Shown: positions 18,823 through 27,582 of the stretch, one piece after another
Layout: every line of letters starts with the position of its first letter
How positions within the stretch are numbered: the first letter of the stretch is position 1
Assembly: GCA_021604505.1 (NCBI GenBank)
Contig: BQJC01000002.1
Location: 434,001-498,000, forward strand
DNA: 64,000 nt
Origin: Nitrospinaceae bacterium
GTDB lineage: Bacteria > Nitrospinota > Nitrospinia > Nitrospinales > VA-1
Direction of reading: 5' to 3'
Notes under the pieces: generated by a model
Told to the model about the DNA's origin: nothing
Seen by the model: the letters and a program-made list of their open reading frames with translations, nothing else
Database searches by the model: none
Program-made: the position numbers and the translations under genes

Positions 18823-20739
18823 TTAATGACCCGGTTTTTGTATATCCAATGATTCAGGGTGAACCTCAATAACGCCTGGAACTTTTTTTTCCATTTCCTC
18901 GTGACCTGTTTTGGACATATCCATAGTTTTGCTCTTGCCCGTAGCTTTTATGCTTTTATCTTTTTTTTCAGCTTGTAGTTTGCTTAAAGCATCTTTGAGT
19001 CTGCTTTCCGAATCGAGCAGGAAACTTGAAGAGGTGACCACGTTTTCTCCGGCTTTGAGCCCTTTAATAACTTGATAATATCCATTGGCCTGTGCTCCCA
19101 AAGTGAGGACTCGGGAATCAAAACCTCCAGAGGAATTCTGAACGATCACAGTTTCCTTTTCACCCGAATGGATGACCGCCTCTTCAGGAACGGCGATCGA
19201 TTTTTTTGCAATGGCGGATTTAAGAGTGACATTGGCGTACATATTGGGTTTGAGTTTCCATGCGGGATTATCAAATTCCATCCTCACCTTTAAAGTGCGG
19301 GTTTTGGAATCCATGAAGGGATCAATATAAGTCACCTTCCCTTGGAACTTTTTGCCAGGAAAGTAGGAGAGATTCATTTCCGCTTTTTGGCCAATTTTAA
19401 TCCAGGGCAATTCATATTCGTAAACATCCGCCAGCACCCAGATATTTGTAAGATCGGCAATGGTATATAGGCTTGTTCCCGGTTGGATAAACATCCCCTG
19501 CGATGCCTCTTTTTTAACGACGAACCCTCTAAAGGGAGAATGAATGTGCAGGGTTTTGGTAATTTTTTTATCGCGGATCAATTGCTCGATTTGATGCTCG
19601 GGGACATCAAACAATTCCAGGCGACGTTTTGTGGATTCAAAAAGCCGTTCGGCTCCCTTGCCTATTTCAGTAAATGGGCTGTCCTTTAAAGACTGGTTGT
19701 ATTTCATGGCCACAAGCAACTCTTCCTGAGTAGAGACAAGCTCAGGACTGTAGACCTCAGCCAGAAGATCGTCTTTTTTCACCTCTTGCCCGGTAAAATC
19801 CACATATAATTTTTCCACCCACCCCTTGTATTTGGTGTGGATGTGAGTCACTTTTCTTTCGTCATAAGTCAGGATGCCCACCGTCCGGATTTCTCGGGTG
19901 AGGGTTCTTTTCTCAATTTTTTGGGTCTTCACTCCAATGTTCTGAACCACGATGGGGTTGATCAGAAAACCTTCGCCAAAATTTTTCTCATCCTCGTAAA
20001 CAGGGACCAAATCCATCCCCATCGGTGACTTCCCCGGTTTATCCGAAGTGAATCCAGGGGTCATGGGGGCCTTCCAATACAGAATTTTTCGTTGAACCTT
20101 TTCTTCCTCCTCGTAAACCGGAACCAGGTCCATTCCCATAGGAGATTTTCCGGGCTTATCGGAGGTGAAACTTGGATTCATTGGAGCTTGCCAGTATTTG
20201 ATTTTTCGCCCGAAATTTTCTGATCCCCCAGATTTTTTTTCGACGATTTCTGTGACTTTTTCTTCGACTTTTTCCTTCAAGGGTTCAGCCTTCTCAAGAG
20301 CGACTGAAGTCCACTCTTTGAGCTTACTCACAGTATTTTCGATCAATTCCGGTCGAGTTAAATGGCCCAGAGAAAAGACGAGGAGAAACAAGGCCGCCCA
20401 TCCAAGGGCTTTGGTCAATTTGGATGCTTTTCTCATCTTTTTTCTCGTCGCACTTTTTTTCTCCTGAGGAAAAATAACGTCTTCCTCTGAATGCTCAGAG
20501 GAATCAAGACCATCGGAAATTCCCGAACCTTGCGTATATTTCAGCTTACTCAGGGCTACTTTCATCCGTATTCCGGTCCTCTTGAGTCCCAAAAGGAAAC
20601 GCGAGGCGATGCTTCTTTTTTCAAAAGGGTTAAGGTTTTCCTCTTCATCCATCGGATCAATCATGGGCTCTTCCCTGCGGTTAGAGGAATTATTTCCCTC
20701 ATAATCTTTAGGTTTTGATAGATCTTCTATTTCTTTCAT
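18823..20739 (-). CDS. cusB: CusB-type periplasmic adaptor with two metal-binding repeats
   Basis: The 638-residue membrane-fusion protein is long for CusB (about 400). A charged cytoplasmic N-terminal stretch of about 125 residues precedes one membrane helix (about 126-145), unlike a normal cleavable signal. Two tandem copies of the heavy-metal-binding domain follow, each with Y-W-(Q/K)-A-P-M then SDKPGKSPMGMDLVPVYE (about 196-250), supplying methionines for Cu/Ag. After that come the adaptor barrel, hairpin and lipoyl-like regions (about 265-560). The C-terminus is Lys/Ser/Met-rich. It bridges CusA and the outer-membrane channel. The extra N-terminal region is the odd part. Confidence 0.9.
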   Translation of the reverse strand: MKEIEDLSKPKDYEGNNSSNRREEPMIDPMDEEENLNPFEKRSIASRFLLGLKRTGIRMKVALSKLKYTQGSGISDGLDSSEHSEEDVIFPQEKKSATRKKMRKASKLTKALGWAALFLLVFSLGHLTRPELIENTVSKLKEWTSVALEKAEPLKEKVEEKVTEIVEKKSGGSENFGRKIKYWQAPMNPSFTSDKPGKSPMGMDLVPVYEEEEKVQRKILYWKAPMTPGFTSDKPGKSPMGMDLVPVYEDEKNFGEGFLINPIVVQNIGVKTQKIEKRTLTREIRTVGILTYDERKVTHIHTKYKGWVEKLYVDFTGQEVKKDDLLAEVYSPELVSTQEELLVAMKYNQSLKDSPFTEIGKGAERLFESTKRRLELFDVPEHQIEQLIRDKKITKTLHIHSPFRGFVVKKEASQGMFIQPGTSLYTIADLTNIWVLADVYEYELPWIKIGQKAEMNLSYFPGKKFQGKVTYIDPFMDSKTRTLKVRMEFDNPAWKLKPNMYANVTLKSAIAKKSIAVPEEAVIHSGEKETVIVQNSSGGFDSRVLTLGAQANGYYQVIKGLKAGENVVTSSSFLLDSESRLKDALSKLQAEKKDKSIKATGKSKTMDMSKTGHEEMEKKVPGVIEVHPESLDIQKPGH

Positions 20740-20805
20740 ATTTCACCTTAATTTGATTGGCCCTGCTAATCTCAGGAGCTGAAAAATTGGTTTTTAGAAA
20801 GAACT

Positions 20806-22098
20806 TCAAAACAAACTTTTGCCGACCGTTTGTTCCAGTTCCGCCAAGGTTTGCTCGTAATCCGTTAACTCACGGTGATACTTTATTTCCCAGTCAAGAA
20901 GCGTCACTTGATTATTCAGCAGGGTCAGGAAATCCACCTTATCCACTCCATACCCGGCCAACGCCGATTCCAACGATTGCCGCGCCTGGGGTAGAATGGC
21001 TGTTTTTATGAGTTTCAGAGTCTCCGATGACTTGGCTTCCTGATCCATGAGTTTCTTGATACTGAGAAAAATCTGGTTTCGGGCTTTGTTGTAAGCCTCC
21101 TGAGCGACATCCATTTTGTAAGACTGTTCCGCCACTTTGCGGCTTTGTTTGGTCTTGTACCAAATGGGAATGTTGATCCCCACAAATGCAGAAACAAAAT
21201 CCGGACGGTCCTGGAAAGCTCCATTTCTACCGGCCCGCCCGTCCTCGCGCTGTCCGTATTTGAAACCAACATTAAAATTCGGGTAATAATCTTTTTTCGC
21301 CAATTTTCTGGCAACTTGATACCGCTCTTTTGTTAACCGTATTTGTTCAAGGACTGGGCGGTGTTCCTCTGCCAGCCCTTGAAGTTCTTCAATTTTGTAG
21401 TTAAATGACGATTGAGTGATCCCGTGCGGAATGTTCAATGGGGTTTGGGGCAACAGATTCATCAGGCTGTTTAATTTGCCCTGCTCCGTCTCTTTTCTTT
21501 TATTTAAAGCAATCAATTCATCCATGATTTTGGACAATTCCACCTGAGCCTTAATAACGTCTTGCTGAATGCCCTTTCCCACTGAATACTTGGTTTCCGC
21601 AATTGTGACGAACTGCTCCAAAAGCTTCTTGTTCTGCTCTGTGATTTCAATGGCTGCCAGAACAAAACATAATTCGTAATAGGATTGTTTGACATCGCGG
21701 GTGATTCTAAATCGCAAGTCATCGTAGCTTTGCTCCGCAACCCCTACGTTTTTATTCGCTATTTCGGTTCGAAGCCCCAATTTCCCTGGAAAGGGGAGCT
21801 TCTGAGAAAGCGTAATATCTTTTGTGGTTCCAACGTGCTCGTCAAATGCAAACGTATCCACGGGGAGGTTACTCAATCCAAACCTAAGAACAGGGTCATC
21901 CAGAGAACCCGCTTGAGGAGGGATTTCTTTGGAGACTTTGATTCTGTTATTCGCTTCCAAAAGTTCCGGATTATTCTTCAAAGCAATGGAAATAAATTCC
22001 TTTAACTTTCTCTGGAATTCAACTTCCTCGGCCCACACCTTGGAGCCGGAAATAGCTAACAGCAAAATTGCTGCTAGTAATAAAACTTTACTTTTCAT
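20806..22098 (-). CDS. cusC: TolC/CusC-like outer-membrane efflux channel
   Basis: The product is a 430-residue outer-membrane factor with a signal peptide (MKSKVLLLAAILLLAISGSKVWA) and two repeats of the TolC-like coiled-coil/strand pattern (about 40-220 and 240-425). These include NPELLEANNRIKVSKEIPPQAGSLDDPVLRFGLSNLP, characteristic of the metal-efflux subgroup. A longer reading begins at 22176, but the ATG at 22098 has GGGAGG just upstream and opens the signal peptide. It is followed by the CusB adaptor, completing a CusCBA system. Confidence 0.9.
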   Translation of the reverse strand: MKSKVLLLAAILLLAISGSKVWAEEVEFQRKLKEFISIALKNNPELLEANNRIKVSKEIPPQAGSLDDPVLRFGLSNLPVDTFAFDEHVGTTKDITLSQKLPFPGKLGLRTEIANKNVGVAEQSYDDLRFRITRDVKQSYYELCFVLAAIEITEQNKKLLEQFVTIAETKYSVGKGIQQDVIKAQVELSKIMDELIALNKRKETEQGKLNSLMNLLPQTPLNIPHGITQSSFNYKIEELQGLAEEHRPVLEQIRLTKERYQVARKLAKKDYYPNFNVGFKYGQREDGRAGRNGAFQDRPDFVSAFVGINIPIWYKTKQSRKVAEQSYKMDVAQEAYNKARNQIFLSIKKLMDQEAKSSETLKLIKTAILPQARQSLESALAGYGVDKVDFLTLLNNQVTLLDWEIKYHRELTDYEQTLAELEQTVGKSLF

Positions 22099-22232
22099 AG
22101 GTCCCTCCCGAAAATCTGTCGGAGTGAAGCCGCGGAGCCATGGAGGATTCCTCGGACAAACTCCAACGATCTTCAATAGTTAGCCAAAACAGGCTATATT
22201 GGCAATGCTAGGGTATTAAGGAAAAGAAAGTT

Positions 22233-22505
22233 TTATCTTGGAGGATGGTAAATAGAAATCCTAAGAGGGTCAGGAAGGCAGGGAGATTTTTCCTGGAGTA
22301 TTTCAAATTGGGTTAAAAAATTGCTCAAATCAGGAGAATCCGAGGTTACAGGGACGGGGCAGGCCGCGCAAAAGTTTTGCGCCTGGCAATCCATCCCATC
22401 CATGCTTGGGGGCATTACAGACGCATGGCACACGGAAAAGGAAAGAACCCCTATGAAAATAAATAGGGCAATAAAAGATTTATATTTTACGAGTAGTTTC
22501 TGCAT
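22233..22505 (-). CDS. Small secreted Cys/Met-containing protein of the copper cluster
   Basis: A 90-residue product with an N-terminal hydrophobic segment (FIALFIFIGVLSFSVCHA) followed by a short mature part containing MPPSMDGMDCQAQNFCAACP. The Met/Cys content and its place first in the minus-strand copper efflux run suggest a periplasmic copper-associated protein. No named family is recognised. The ATG at 22505 is preferred to a TTG two codons earlier; the ribosome-binding site is weak. Confidence 0.6.
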   Translation of the reverse strand: MQKLLVKYKSFIALFIFIGVLSFSVCHASVMPPSMDGMDCQAQNFCAACPVPVTSDSPDLSNFLTQFEILQEKSPCLPDPLRISIYHPPR

Positions 22506-22655
22506 GACCAATCTCTAAATATATCTATGTTTCAAATATATACCTTTTCCCTTTGCCGTCAATAGGAGATATTTATTCCTCAGGTTGGATTTAGAGCCGT
22601 AACGAGTTGACTCTTCTTTTCTGGCGGGTTTTCATTGGGAACCAAATCAATAAAA

Positions 22656-22675
22656 AGCCTGCTTTGACACAGACT
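22656..22675 (-). terminator. Terminator behind ssrA
   Basis: On the minus strand AGTCTG pairs with CAGGCT (one G-T) around an 8-nt loop, directly followed by TTTTTATT. It lies 35 nt past the ssrA CCA end. It is short, so confidence is moderate. Confidence 0.5.
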
Positions 22676-22688
22676 TATGAACCGTATT

Positions 22689-22725
22689 GTATTTTGTTGG
22701 ATCTTAAAATGGTGGAGGCGGGGGG
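22689..22725. other. Attachment-site-like 3' end of ssrA
   Basis: The ssrA acceptor arm and its 3' flank provide the core shared with att-like copies at 13355-13385 (26 of 31) and 9232-9251 (17 of 20). The common word is AAATGGTG, extended to AAATGGTGGAGGC in copy B. ssrA is a classic target of tyrosine integrases. This is the chromosome-side boundary of the accessory region. Confidence 0.65.
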
Positions 22726-23073
22726 AATTGAACCCCCGTCCGAAAGGTTTCAATCAAAGGCGTCTACATGCTTATCCTCTGTTTTAAATCTCGCCTCGAC
22801 CCTCTCCCAGAGGCAGGATGAGGTCAAAGCCAGTTTCTAAGAAATCTCGCCCCGTTCAGCCGAAACATCCGAACCGGACCAGTCCGCTAAATGACGTTCG
22901 ACCAACTCCCCGCAGACATGGGAGAAGCGAACGGTAGCTAACTTATTTTATTAAGCAGCTACTGCTACATCATAATCGTTGGCGATTATGTAAAAGCCGT
23001 TTTTTTACGGGCCAACGGCATCCCGTGCATGCAACCCTTGTCTCATTCCTCCCGTCGAATCCAGATCGCCCCC
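22710..23073 (-). ncRNA. ssrA: Transfer-messenger RNA
   Basis: The 364-nt tmRNA rescues stalled ribosomes together with SmpB. The 5' end GGGGGCGATCTGGATTCGAC and 3' end GGGGGTTCAATTCCCCCCGC then CTCCACCA form the tRNA-Ala-like domain, with a 7-bp acceptor stem and encoded CCA. The messenger part is at 22951-22983 (minus strand): resume codon GCC then AAC GAT TAT GAT GTA GCA GTA GCT GCT TAA, giving the tag ANDYDVAVAA, which ends in the usual small hydrophobic residues. Pseudoknot-like stems flank the tag. Identification is certain; ends are set by the acceptor stem. Confidence 0.97.
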
Positions 23074-23187
23074 AAAATGGGATGGCCAATTTCCGGTGGT
23101 GAGTATTGGTTACTTTTAATATAGCAAGTTTACACTCGTTTGAAAAGAGCCGGGCTCACCCTTTAAACAGCCCCCTCTACTTATTAG

Positions 23188-24504
23188 ATGGAATTGTTTC
23201 GTTTAAGATTCCAGCGCGGCCCAAACGGGTTGATTTATCCGTACTTTCTTCTTATGATAGCATCACTTATGGACCCTGCCCGAAAGATTCGCTGCCTCCT
23301 TTCCTTGCAATATCACAGCCTCCCGGATGCCCTGGGTGGGGCCTGGGGCTTGACTCAGGAAGTCAACAAGCGGCTGGTCGAGAGGGGGTGGGCGGTGCAC
23401 CTGATCACCTGCAAACCTGACGATACCCTGCCCGATCATGAGGTGATCGACGGCGTGCATTTTCACCGCATTCGGCTAAAAGACAGCAAGAACGTCGTCA
23501 GCCTTTGGCGGGCAATTAGAAAGCGCATCAGCCACATATGCCGGCAAACGTCCCTTTCTCTGGTCCACATTCACAACCCCCTGGTGGGATTTCTGGCTGT
23601 TTTGAGTCCCCGGTTGCGGGCCGTTCCCATCGTCACGCATTTTCACAGCTCCTGGCTGGATGAAGAAAGAATCAATCGTCAGGCTCAAAAGCCGTCTGGA
23701 TTTTTTTCTTCCTTGAAACTGGCATGCCTTCTCAGAGTCATTAAATTCATGGAAGGGCGGTGTTTCAAAATTTCAAAAAGCATATTGTTTTTGAGTGAAT
23801 ATTCGCGCCGGCATTTTTTAAACTATTACTCCAAAAAAAAAGCCCGGTTGCGGGTGATTCCAGGCGGGGTGGATGTGAACGCATTTTATCCTTTGCCGCC
23901 GGATCAGGATCGCTCCGCCTTGCGGGAGGCTTTGCAGTTGCCTGTCGATCGTCCGGTTCTGCTCACGGTCCGTCGCTTGGAGGCGCGCATGGGGTTGGAA
24001 AACTTGATCCTGGCCGCCGGGCAAATCGTGCGGCGCTCGCCGGAACTGGATTTTCTGATCGTCATGGGCGGCAAGGGATCGCTGTCAGAAACACTGGATG
24101 GCCTGGTGAAGCAAAATGATCTGCAAGACCGGGTACGGTTGGTCGGTCTGATTTCCAGGGAAAACCTTCCCGACTACTACCGGTCGGCGGATGTGTTTAT
24201 CCTCCCCACCCTTGCCATCGAAGGGTTCGGACTGGTCACGGTGGAGGCGCTGGCCAGCGGCTTGCCGGTTCTGGGAACCCCGGTCGGCGGGACTGTGGAA
24301 ATTTTAAAAAACATCGATGAAAACCTTTTGTTCCCAGGAACCACAACCGAAGCGCTTTCCCACCGCATCGAAAAGTTTTTAAGAGACCCCATTCCTTTCG
24401 AAGCCCTGAAAACGCGTTGCCGGGAGCAGGCGGTCAAGGAATATTCCTGGGAGAAAGTGGTGGACCTGATAGAGGATGAGTTTTCCCTGGTTCTGGGGAA
24501 ATAA
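23188..24504 (+). CDS. GT4-family glycosyltransferase
   Basis: The product is up to 438 residues with a GT-B fold. The N-terminal domain has the GG-loop (LPDALGGAWGLTQEV) and a VHIHNP/THFHSSW acceptor region. The C-terminal Rossmann domain has IPGGVDVNAFYP, a PVLLTVRRLEARMGLENLI core and the retaining E-x7-E motif EGFGLVTVEALASGLPV. It transfers a sugar from a nucleotide-sugar donor, probably onto an envelope glycan. The start is uncertain: the conserved fold begins near KIRCLLSL, so ATGs at 23254 or 23269 are equally possible and none has a good ribosome-binding site. A membrane TPR protein follows 28 nt after the stop. Confidence 0.85.
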   Translation: MELFRLRFQRGPNGLIYPYFLLMIASLMDPARKIRCLLSLQYHSLPDALGGAWGLTQEVNKRLVERGWAVHLITCKPDDTLPDHEVIDGVHFHRIRLKDSKNVVSLWRAIRKRISHICRQTSLSLVHIHNPLVGFLAVLSPRLRAVPIVTHFHSSWLDEERINRQAQKPSGFFSSLKLACLLRVIKFMEGRCFKISKSILFLSEYSRRHFLNYYSKKKARLRVIPGGVDVNAFYPLPPDQDRSALREALQLPVDRPVLLTVRRLEARMGLENLILAAGQIVRRSPELDFLIVMGGKGSLSETLDGLVKQNDLQDRVRLVGLISRENLPDYYRSADVFILPTLAIEGFGLVTVEALASGLPVLGTPVGGTVEILKNIDENLLFPGTTTEALSHRIEKFLRDPIPFEALKTRCREQAVKEYSWEKVVDLIEDEFSLVLGK

Positions 24505-24532
24505 AAATGAGTGAACAAAAATTATTTCAAAA

Positions 24533-26626
24533 ATGAAAAAACTCCTTCCTGCATTGGCGATAACGATGGCCGTTCTTCTGGTCTACGGCAACACCCTGTT
24601 TCATTCGTTTCATTTTGACGACATTCCCTCCATTCTGGAAAAACCCTGGATTCGCGGGCTCGATAAAATCCCCGAGTTTATTTTCAGTGTCTGGAACCGG
24701 CCGCTGGTGATTCTATCCTTAAACATCAACTATGCGATCAGCGGTTTCGACGTGTGGAGTTACCATGCGTTTAATATTTTGTTCCATCTGGCGGCGACCC
24801 TTCTGGTTTACCAACTGGCGGGATTGGCTGTGAGGTTGTTTGCCCACACCCATCCTTTCTCATCCTGGAAAGGGAATAATATGCCTTTCCTTTCCGCATT
24901 GTTGTTTGGCCTGCATCCGTTGAGCACGCAGTCGGTGACCTATATTTCCAGCCGCTCCTCCATTCTGGTTACCGTCTTTTACCTCGCCTCCCTCATATTT
25001 TTTTTCAAGGGTCTGCTAAAGATAAAAGAGGGCGTCTTAACGGGTTCCAGGCAGAAGATTTACACCACCGCACTTTGGGTGGCGTCGGGAATTTGTTTTT
25101 TTCTCGGCGTCGTCTCGAAACAGATCATCGTGACCCTCCCGGCCATGTTGTTTGTGTTTCATTTTTATTTTGTATCCTCCGAATCTTTTTTTAAATGGTT
25201 TGCCAGACAAGCGAAATGGATGGTTCTGATGGGCTTGCCTTTAATTTCGGCAATCGCATACAAACAATTTTTTGCTGGCGGAGTGGCGTCCGCTTCCCAG
25301 GCACCTTTTTCGGCATCCACGTATTTATTGACACAGACGTTTGTGGTCCCATTGGAGTATTTTCGAAAATTGTTGTTCCCGTTTAATTTAAATATTGATA
25401 TTGATTTTCCAATGATATCTGACTGGTCAAATTGGGCTAACTGGATGGGGGTCGCGGTTTTGCTGGTTTATGCAGGAGTATGTATTCTGGTTTCCGGAAA
25501 GAGAGATGCCTCCCTGACCCGGCGATTTGCCGGGTTTGGCATGGCCTGGGTATTGATCGCTTTTCTTCCGACCTCCAGTTTCGTGCCTTTATTGGATGTC
25601 GCGGTGGAGCACAGAACTTATTTGCCGATGGTGGGGTTTTCTCTTTTGCTTTCCGGATTGCTGGTTCACGTGGCGCATCAAATTAAAATGCCGGCAGGCG
25701 GCTCTTTTCTCTTCAGCGACAAAGGGCGTCTGGTCGTCTGGAGTGGTGCGGTCGTGGTCCTGGTTTGTTTCGCGGCGGGTGTTGTGAAACGCAATGCGGT
25801 GTGGAAGGATGAGGTCAGCCTGTGGACCGATGCGAAAAAAAAATCCCCCAACCTGGTTCGTCCATATAATAATCTTGGAGAAGCCTATGACCGCCAGGGG
25901 AAATACGATCTGGCGATTGCAGAATTTGAAACCGCGATTCAATTGAACCCCGGTTACTTTTTTGCCTTGAATAATCTTGGCAACGTCTACGGCAAAAACA
26001 AAAATTACTCAAAAGCGATTCAATACTTTGAGAAAGCCCTGGTGCAAAAACCGGATTATGCCCCGGCGCATTATAATCTGGCGCGTGCTCAGCACCTGAT
26101 AGGAAAACCCCAGAATGCCCTTGAATCCTATCGCCAGGCCATCCGCTTCAATCCTTACTTCGAGCAGGCATTTTATAATCTCGCCAACCTGGCCCTGCAG
26201 TCCGGCCGGATCGACGAATCCATAAAAAACTTTCTCAGTTTTCTAAAAATGCAACCCGGCCACGCCAGAGCCCGGTTTGGGCTGGGCAATGCGTATGCCA
26301 TGCAGGGTCAGTTTGACAAAGCCTATGCTGAGTTTCAAAAGTCAGCTTCCCTGGAGCCGACGTTTATTTTTGCGCATGTCAGCATGGCCAATATCCAGGT
26401 GCAAAAGGGCAATGTCGATCAAGCGATCGAAATCTATAACGCCGTGCTGTCGAACCAGCCCAGGTTGGCCGGCATTCATAAGAATCTTGGAATGATTTAT
26501 TTTCAGTTTAAAAAAGATTTAGATAAGGCGGACTTTCATTTCCGGGAGTCCTTGAGGTTGGAGCCCAACCAACCCCAAGCGCCGATCATTCAGGGCATCG
26601 TGGCTGATTTGAGGGTGAAAGGATAG
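24533..26626 (+). CDS. TMTC-like polytopic membrane protein with C-terminal TPR repeats
   Basis: The 697-residue product has about ten hydrophobic segments in the first ~425 residues. The N-terminal loop (NTLFHSFHFDDIPSI) has the Asp pair and WRPL-like NRPLVILSLNINY region of the C-type/O-mannosyltransferase fold found in TMTC proteins. Residues about 435-690 are seven or so TPR units (NLGEAYDRQGKYDLAIAEFE, NLGNVYGKNKNYSKAIQYFE and so on). It may glycosylate envelope proteins or help assemble a polysaccharide; the glycosyltransferase ending 28 nt upstream supports a surface-glycan role. Substrate is unknown. Confidence 0.8.
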   Translation: MKKLLPALAITMAVLLVYGNTLFHSFHFDDIPSILEKPWIRGLDKIPEFIFSVWNRPLVILSLNINYAISGFDVWSYHAFNILFHLAATLLVYQLAGLAVRLFAHTHPFSSWKGNNMPFLSALLFGLHPLSTQSVTYISSRSSILVTVFYLASLIFFFKGLLKIKEGVLTGSRQKIYTTALWVASGICFFLGVVSKQIIVTLPAMLFVFHFYFVSSESFFKWFARQAKWMVLMGLPLISAIAYKQFFAGGVASASQAPFSASTYLLTQTFVVPLEYFRKLLFPFNLNIDIDFPMISDWSNWANWMGVAVLLVYAGVCILVSGKRDASLTRRFAGFGMAWVLIAFLPTSSFVPLLDVAVEHRTYLPMVGFSLLLSGLLVHVAHQIKMPAGGSFLFSDKGRLVVWSGAVVVLVCFAAGVVKRNAVWKDEVSLWTDAKKKSPNLVRPYNNLGEAYDRQGKYDLAIAEFETAIQLNPGYFFALNNLGNVYGKNKNYSKAIQYFEKALVQKPDYAPAHYNLARAQHLIGKPQNALESYRQAIRFNPYFEQAFYNLANLALQSGRIDESIKNFLSFLKMQPGHARARFGLGNAYAMQGQFDKAYAEFQKSASLEPTFIFAHVSMANIQVQKGNVDQAIEIYNAVLSNQPRLAGIHKNLGMIYFQFKKDLDKADFHFRESLRLEPNQPQAPIIQGIVADLRVKG

Positions 26627-26678
26627 AGGGGGACGACCCCTTCTGTTGAAGCCGTTGCGCTCAGCACAGCCTTTCCCG

Positions 26679-26987
26679 TCAGGGAAACAGGATGCGGGAT
26701 TTTAGGACGCGGGGGGTGGTGAACCTGAAATGAATGAATTCTATTTTCATGTCGCCCTTGTCGACTTCTGAAAAGGTGCCGTAGGTGGCTTTATCAAAAT
26801 ATTTCAAGGCATCTCCTCCATCTTTAAACCGTTTGATTCCCCGGTCCTCCTCAATCTCGACCGAATGATCCTGCTCTTTGGCGTCCCACAGCCGTCCCCG
26901 GACAGCAAAATAATTGTCGAGATCAAAATCTGCTTTCTCAGGGTTCAGCCCTGTATCCAAACCTCTACCAATGATTGCGGTCGTCAT
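26679..26987 (-). CDS. Hypothetical protein, 102 aa
   Basis: A soluble, acidic 102-residue product (MTTAIIGRGLDTGLNPEKAD...) without signal peptide. Alternating hydrophobic and charged residues suggest a small beta-rich domain. No family is recognised. It converges on the TPR gene and has a short AT-rich promoter region upstream (26990-27165) shared with a divergent membrane gene. Confidence 0.55.
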   Translation of the reverse strand: MTTAIIGRGLDTGLNPEKADFDLDNYFAVRGRLWDAKEQDHSVEIEEDRGIKRFKDGGDALKYFDKATYGTFSEVDKGDMKIEFIHFRFTTPRVLKSRILFP

Positions 26988-27168
26988 GATGGATCGTTCC
27001 TTTCTTGCAGGTCATTCTTTGCCCTCCAATTGGATTATAAGGGCTTCGCCGTCATTTTTCATTTTTTGCTCACATTAACCGAAAAAATTTGTAAGGGAAA
27101 GTAATTTTTTCCGACCCGGACCGGAATGGAAAAATTGAGTTTATATTTCCCTGGGTGGAGAGAATATA

Positions 27169-27573
27169 ATGAAAACCATGCTCAGCTTTTTTAAGGCCGT
27201 GCTTCGCATGGCAAAACCCTGGGTGGCGTGGGTGGCATTGATGATGACCACAAATATGGTCACCCCGATATTTTTCATCGACCGGGTGGAAGCTCAGGTG
27301 GTGTTGATCACTACGATGGCAAGCGCCGCTCTCATGGTGTTGATTTTTGCAAAAAAAGGCTTTGTTCGTCTCCTGGGCCTGGGCCACGTTCTTTGGGTGC
27401 CGATGATTTTTTGGCTGCTGACAAGGGTCGGCCTGGCATCTCCGGTGACGTGGTTTGAAAAGTGGATTGTTGCTGTCATCGTTGTCAGCGGATTGTCGGT
27501 GATCATCGATGCGGTTGATGTCATCCGCTACGCAAGAGGCGAACGGGCGCCTACAGTGCCCTTCCACTCGTAA
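27169..27573 (+). CDS. Small four-helix membrane protein
   Basis: The 134-residue product has four hydrophobic segments (about 15-35, 42-62, 70-90 and 100-120) and a basic C-terminal tail (DVIRYARGERAPT). A purine-rich stretch (GGGTGGAGAG) precedes the ATG. The opposite-strand frame at 27070-27567 is His/Gln-rich and typical of an antisense shadow. No named family is assigned; integral membrane placement is clear. Confidence 0.7.
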   Translation: MKTMLSFFKAVLRMAKPWVAWVALMMTTNMVTPIFFIDRVEAQVVLITTMASAALMVLIFAKKGFVRLLGLGHVLWVPMIFWLLTRVGLASPVTWFEKWIVAVIVVSGLSVIIDAVDVIRYARGERAPTVPFHS

Positions 27574-27582
27574 CCGAAAGAA

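Noticed and set aside
22607-22840. 77-codon plus-strand frame
   Set aside because: It lies on the complement of the ssrA RNA and its terminator; the peptide VEAGGIEPPSERF is the usual false translation of a tRNA-like 3' end.
27070-27567. 165-codon minus-strand frame opposite the four-helix membrane protein
   Set aside because: His/Gln/Asp-rich composition is typical of the complement of a hydrophobic gene; the plus-strand product has clear membrane helices.
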